Shown one piece after another: positions 59,031 through 64,000 of a DNA stretch of 64,000 nucleotides. The first letter of the stretch is position 1. Every line of letters starts with the position of its first letter. A model generated the notes under the pieces. It was not told where the DNA came from. It ran no database searches and worked only from the letters and a program-made list of their open reading frames with translations. The position numbers were made by a program, and so were the translations under genes. The DNA comes from Tetraselmis striata (taxonomy: Eukaryota > Chlorophyta > Chlorodendrophyceae > Chlorodendrales > Chlorodendraceae). The stretch spans positions 248,001-312,000 of the forward strand of contig VCJN01002744.1 of assembly GCA_006384855.1 (NCBI GenBank), given 5' to 3'.

Positions 59031-61607
59031 TCACTGGCGGGTCAATACATAGGCGACCACCACCGCCACGTCGTCCATCCGTTGATCCGGGACACTGGCA
59101 GGGTCCCCCTTGATCATCATCCTGGGGGCAGCGGGCAGGGCGGCACACAGGTAGGGCAGGCGAAGGAGGGGGTTCAATCTCTAGGTGGTGCTTCATACAT
59201 GCAGGGGATGAGCAGGAGCCACGGCGGTATGGGAAGGGCGGGACGGGGGGGGGGGGGGGGGGGCAGATGCAGCCGGACAAGGTGGCAGCCATCACTTCCG
59301 GCAAAGCCGCACGTACCGGTAGGGCGTGGGCGCGTTGGGGTCCGCAGCGCGCTGCTGCGCCAGGTGGCACAACTCCTTGGCGAGTGCCTCCGGGGCGCAC
59401 TGCTCCTGCACCGCGCGCTTGTAGACGAGCTCGCGGTACGGGCCGCCGCGGTCGCCCGCCAGCTCCACCGAGTCGAACAGGCCGTCGGTGCCAAAGATGA
59501 GCACGTCGCCGGGCGCCACGTGGGCGGTGAGCACATCCGCGTCCGGCTCCGCCGCGTGCGCGGAGCCGATCATCTTTGCCACGGCGGGGGAGGCGAGGTA
59601 CAGCGCCGAGTGGCGGCCGTTGGGGTGGTCCCCCTCCCGCCGGAAGGGGCGCCATGCCGACTGCAGCGTCATGCAGTCCGGTGACGACGGCTGCGCGTCG
59701 CGCGCCGGGCGAAGCACGTAGAAGCCAGAGTCCCCAACCTGGCGCAGGACAGGCGCGCTCAGCGTGACGCCCGGCCAACCAGCCCTTTGCCCGTCTAGAT
59801 GCCCGGCGCAGAGGGGCGGGGAGAAGCGACTACTGTTCAGGAACGTCTGGGACATCCCCTGGGGTCTCGCGCAGTCTTCATCGCGATTATGAAGCGGCAA
59901 GACAGCACGGCGGAATAGGTATGAACAGGAGGATGTACGCTCATCCGAATCAGAAACCTCTGTGAGGATTTACGATCCGAATTCTGTGAAGATTTACGAT
60001 CCGAATTTATCCGAGTTTATCCCGATTCAGCGTACGATTACTAGAAACTATACCACACGCACCCTCTAGCAGCGAAATCCAAAGATCTCGACACATTTGG
60101 AAACTCACAGCCAAACCTGAAATAAAAACGGATTATAACAAACATAAAGACGTTGACATTCAGCTGGTGTCTCCAACAAAGTCATAGATACGCTGTAGTA
60201 ATCCAGCCAGCCTGAAAGAAAAAGTTGAGGCCATCCCCAAACGACATGCCGAGAAACTCCTGAGGGTCCCTCGGTATCTGCCACAGGGTGACAACCAAAT
60301 CCAAAAAGAGTACACAGCGCGTTCACGCAGTCACGGCACACCGCGCACGGTCCTCCGGCACCAGTGTCTTCCCCCCTCGGGGGTCTCACCCGCACAACGT
60401 GCAGCTGCGAGCCCTCCTCGTCCAGCGCCCCCAGGCAGATGGCGGCCGCGCCGTCCTGCCGGCCGCCAACCTCATGCCAAAACGCGTGCTGCAGCGCCGG
60501 CAGCACGGCCGGGAAGGGGCGCCGCGCATCGCGCGCCTGATGGTGGTGGCAAAGAGGAGCGGGGGGGGGGGGGGGGGGGGGGGTGAGTCGACAACAGGCA
60601 GAGGCAGCCGTCACTACACCATTCCACACAAGTACGATCACCAGTCGAGTTGAAACCACATTTATCTGCCGCAGACGCACCTGCCGGATGCGGTCGCACA
60701 TGACGGCCACAGACGCGTCCGCCAGGCTCTGCGCGTACCTGGAGGACGACAGCTGCAGGTTGGGCGGCAACGGCGCACGGTTGGTGAGAGGGCAAGTGCG
60801 GGGAAGAAGGCAAGGCGTGTTGGGTGGGAGGGGGAAGGGGGGGGGGGGGGGGGGGGTGACTGCGTAAGTGCGTGCACACTGCTGTTTGTTTTAAATGGAA
60901 TCGACAGGTTGTGCAGATATATCGATGTCAGCCAACAAAATCCTAAATGTAAACCAGTGCAGGGACGTGCGATTCTACGAAGGTTTCTGCTCAAATGCCA
61001 AAGCCACGTATACACGTTCAGGCACTGGTTTCTGGCGCATCAATCAACCGCGCCGTTCCTGAATAAACCGCTGTGGGCATCAGCATACCATTTTTGCAAA
61101 CATGTGGGGCACATTCTTCGAAACAAAGCCTAGTTATCTCGGAAATATACGGTGCCAGGATTGTTCAGAGGCCACACTTATCCGCTCGCATGGCTGACTG
61201 TCACAAGAAAAGGTGGAGGACACCTGGTGGTTATGGTTCCGGGCAGCGGGGCTGGATGGATTAAGTGCATGGCGGTGCGGCGGGCGCACCTGGCAATGTG
61301 AGACGGTGGAGCCGAGGCCGTCGGTGACAGCCAGGGCAAGCCCGTCTTGGATGGCGTAGGCGTCTTCGTTCAGGCGGTCAATGGTATTGAGCGCGCTCCT
61401 GCAGGGCGCGGTTGCCGTGGGGGAACAGGTCAGAGTTCCGGCAGTGTTGCAATTCAATGCCTCTACTTGGTACATAGCGCAAAGCAGCTGCGGTGCTACT
61501 GCAGAATTGGGGAGTGAGGGGAGGGGGGGGGGGGGGGGGGCAGGATGGTGTTGGATGAAGGACGGTCACCTGCCGGGTTCGCCAAAGGTGCAGCCGCCTG
61601 CTACCAT
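59031..61607 (-). CDS. PP2C-family protein phosphatase, PTC7-like
   Basis: Six exons with matching phases: 61607-61570, 61398-61290, 60752-60681, 60536-60390, 59738-59317, 59121-59031, giving about 292 residues, close to PTC7/PPTC7 size. PP2C metal-binding blocks appear in order: LNEDAYAI, LALAVTDGLGS, GDSGFYVLR, VLIFGTDGLFDSV and MDDVAVVVAYV. It should be an Mg/Mn-dependent Ser/Thr phosphatase; PTC7 relatives act in mitochondria or plastids. The substrate is unknown. The proposed start ATG at 61607 gives only a short leader (MVAGGCTFGEPG), so an upstream exon with a targeting peptide could exist between 61620 and 61820. Four introns contain plus-strand G runs, that is sense C runs (59246, 60561, 60838, 61518). 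Confidence 0.88.
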
Positions 61608-61822
61608 GCGCACCGGCACACGTGGCGGCCTGCAAGAGGAGGGAGGTGTTGGGAATGAGGGAGATGACATGCAGCATCATGCGCGCGGGATATACTTTAC
61701 ACTATGATAAACTTTACACTATTGTTTACACTTTTACATCCAGACAGGACAAACAGAGATGGTTCAAAACAAATCTGTAAATATAAATTATAGCACCGTA
61801 GGGCTATCTTTAAAAGAACAAA

Positions 61823-63895
61823 TCACACGTATGTAACAAGCATGAATACATGTATGTAGAGGGCCATTCGATGTCTGCCCTCATGTCCACTCACGGCAGC
61901 AACTGGGATCACGACGCACCTGGTGCTAGGCGGCGGGCGCTCGTAGGGCTCGCGCTCCCTCCTGGGAGAGGCGTACGCCTGCGGCTCCAGCCGCAGCCGC
62001 TCCTCCCGCCAAGGAGCCCTAGGGGGCGGCGCCGGCTCTGCGCCGCGCCGAGGTGGCTCGCTCCAAGACGGGTCTGCCGCTCGCCGGGGCGCTTCGCCGC
62101 GCCGGGGCGGCAGAGGTGGCGGGGCGCCGCGCCCATCACCATTGCTGCTCCTGCGTGGATCGCGGCGGTCGCGGCCGGCGTCTGCTGGCCGCCGAGCGTC
62201 CTCCTCGCGCCGCCAGTCGTCCTCGCCAGGGTGAGGTCGCTTGGCCGGGTGGCGGGACTCCTCGTTTCGCGGAGGTGATCGGGGACGACGAGGCGGCCGG
62301 TCGGGCGGTGGCCGCCTGCGATCAACCTCGTCGTCCGGCCACCTCGGGGCGCTGCGGCGCGCGGGCGGATGTGGCGACGGATGTGGCGACAGCCTTTCGT
62401 AGGAACTGTGCTGCGGCGGGGGCAGCCGCGACGCCGGGCTGCGGCTGCGACGGCCGCCCGCGTACGGTGGCCGGTGCGGCTCCGTCGGCGGTGGCAGCGC
62501 GGCGAGCTCCATGTCGCGCACGGTGCGGTCCAGCCACAGCTGCATGTCGTCGACGTCGCGGAACTTGGTGACGCCCATCGTGAAGACCGCCTTCACGCAG
62601 TCACGCTTGGGCAGCTGGCGCAGGCGGTCGTCCATGCGGCGAGAGCCGATGGCGCCGAGCCGGCAGCAGCCGCGGTCGTAGTCGGCGTCCTCGGGGCCCC
62701 GAGGCTCCGCGATTTCGGCGTCTCGGATCACGCCCTCCACCCACGCATTTGGTGATCGGATGCGCGACATGTCCTCCTGCGCGGGGAGGCCAAATTTTAT
62801 TGGTGGCTTGTCCCCAGCGTGCGGAGGCGTTCAATAGACCTGCACCAGGTTCAGCAAATGTATCCCGCTAGCGAGCCTCATTCAGCGCGGCAAGATATGT
62901 GTTAGCGCTAGTATCACGTATTTATCCCCCCCCCCCCCCCCCGCTCTCTGGTATATCCATAATATGTATATGCTTAGGTTTGTGCAAAGAGTGCGTACTT
63001 TCATGCAATAATGCGTTGTGTGATAGAATCATAGCAAGTTGAATATAATTGACATTACAACTGGCTGCAGAACATACAGAACAAGCGATAGCACAGCCGC
63101 ATAGTAGGGGGGGAGGAAGCTCAAAAAGCAAAAGGAGGGGGTGGAGGGGCGCTCACGGAGCCCAGCTGCCGCAGTAAGACTGCGCGCGCCGCTGGTGACA
63201 GGCGAGCAATCTTGTCCCAGCGTTCAGGGTCCAGAAGCCGTGCAGCAATGGCGGCGCCGGCATCGTACGTGCGCTCCTGCTCCGCGATGTCCAGCGGCCA
63301 GGGCAGCTGCTTGCCCTCGGCATAGTTCCACGTCGCTGGAGGCGGTGAGCGAGCGCGCGGCGGCTCGGAGACCTGGAGCGAGGGCAGCACGACTTAAAAA
63401 TTGCCATCGGCAGCCCCAGCGGCGAGCCAATATCGAATTTCGTGGACCGGTTTATGTGGCGACAAGGGCGGCTTGGAGAATTGGCCAGAAAGAAAGGGTA
63501 AACACCTCACGAGGCGGCGGCCGGCGCGGGCTAGCGTCCCGCCGGCGCGCTTGGGGCTGATGGCCGTGTTCTTCCCTCCGCTCCTCACGTCGATGGTCCT
63601 CGGCGCGGCGGTCATCGTGCCTGGCGCTCTGTGCCGGAGCAGCAGCGTCCCCGTCGACGTACTGCACGATGCGGCCGCTGCCCGTCGCCCTGGGTGCTGG
63701 CCGTAGCCGGTCTTGCACGGTGACGGGGCGCAGCCGGTCATGCACAGACGGCCTTGACGGCTCCGGCTGCTTTTCAGCCTCGGGAAGCGCACGTTCCTCC
63801 TCGTTCCGATCCCTCTTGCGGTTGGTGGGGGTGTCCAGGCCCTTCACGGCGCGCAGGCCCTTCAGGTTCTTGCCGTCATCTACCCCGGCAGGGTC
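61823..63895 (-). CDS. Arginine/proline/aspartate-rich protein, 5' end outside window
   Basis: Three joined exons, 63895-63506, 63372-63157 and 62776 to 61920 (or reading through to a stop at 61823); the first two junctions are phase 0. The first visible exon is charged and has a duplicated VHDRLRPV/VQDRLRPA motif around a YVDGD segment. The second holds WNYAEGKQLPWPLDIAEQE and LLDPERWDKIARLSPAARAV. The third begins IRSPNAWVEGVIRDAEI, has VKAVFTMGVTKFRDVDDMQL, and then a long Arg/Pro/Ser/Asp-rich tail (RSRSPASR, RRPRSPPR) as in RS-type nuclear RNA-processing proteins. I recognise no named family; a nuclear RNA-binding role is inference. A donor-like AG|GTGCGT at 61920 suggests another short 3' exon. 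The gene begins right of position 64000. Confidence 0.62.
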
Positions 63896-64000
63896 CTGTC
63901 AGCACACACGGCACAGCACAGCTCTTAATATCCTTCTCGCCCCGCGCGTAATATAATATGAATTCCCAAACTAAAGTGGGAGATGAATCAATCCAGCCAG

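Noticed and set aside
60105..60770. 221-codon minus-strand open frame
   Set aside because: Overlaps PP2C exons 3-4 in another frame and includes an intronic C run; the PP2C motifs lie in the other frame.

Overview
This window is nuclear DNA of a eukaryote, most likely a chlorophyte green alga; a trebouxiophyte would fit, but that is inference. The evidence is as follows. The genes are broken into many short GC-rich exons separated by GT-AG (and apparently two GC-AG) introns. One gene is a chloroplast CcdA with a transit-peptide-like N terminus. One is a plant-type OTU protease ending in a SEC-C motif. One carries a short plant-lineage domain (TIGR01589-like). A TTTAGGG-type (plant/algal) telomere-like motif is also present. 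Exon boundaries were derived by hand from splice sites and reading-frame phase, without transcript data.

Layout. An Lnt-like apolipoprotein N-acyltransferase (595-2738, -) is followed by about 4.4 kb with no firm gene, a putative glycosyltransferase (7186-9615, -), about 5.6 kb of gene-poor DNA, and a short-chain dehydrogenase (15263-16375, -). From 16.6 to 24.9 kb the window is repeats: a ~224-bp tandem array, a GC-rich self-complementary island, two tRNA-derived SINE copies and a broken pectinacetylesterase-like fragment. A compact gene block runs from 24.9 to 42.3 kb: a DNA-methylase-fold gene with a duplicated N-terminal module (-), a SET-domain histone methyltransferase with a split Tudor-like domain (-), a pogo/mariner-like MITE, ccdA (+) and OTU/SEC-C (-). 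From 42.9 to 45.4 kb lies a tail-to-tail pair of transposon-type genes. From 45.4 to 56.9 kb there is a nest of dispersed repeats, including a 746-bp foldback element built from 10-bp palindromes. The right end holds a TIGR01589-like gene (+), a PP2C/PTC7-like phosphatase (-) and the 3' part of an arginine/proline-rich nuclear-type protein (-) that runs off the window.

How it fits together. The genes do not form an operon-like pathway. Two chromatin or DNA-modification candidates (methylase-fold and SET) sit side by side on the same strand. A conspicuous genome-wide habit is long G or C homopolymer runs, up to 44 bp, inside introns. They often start a few bases after the splice donor and are mostly poly-C on the coding strand.
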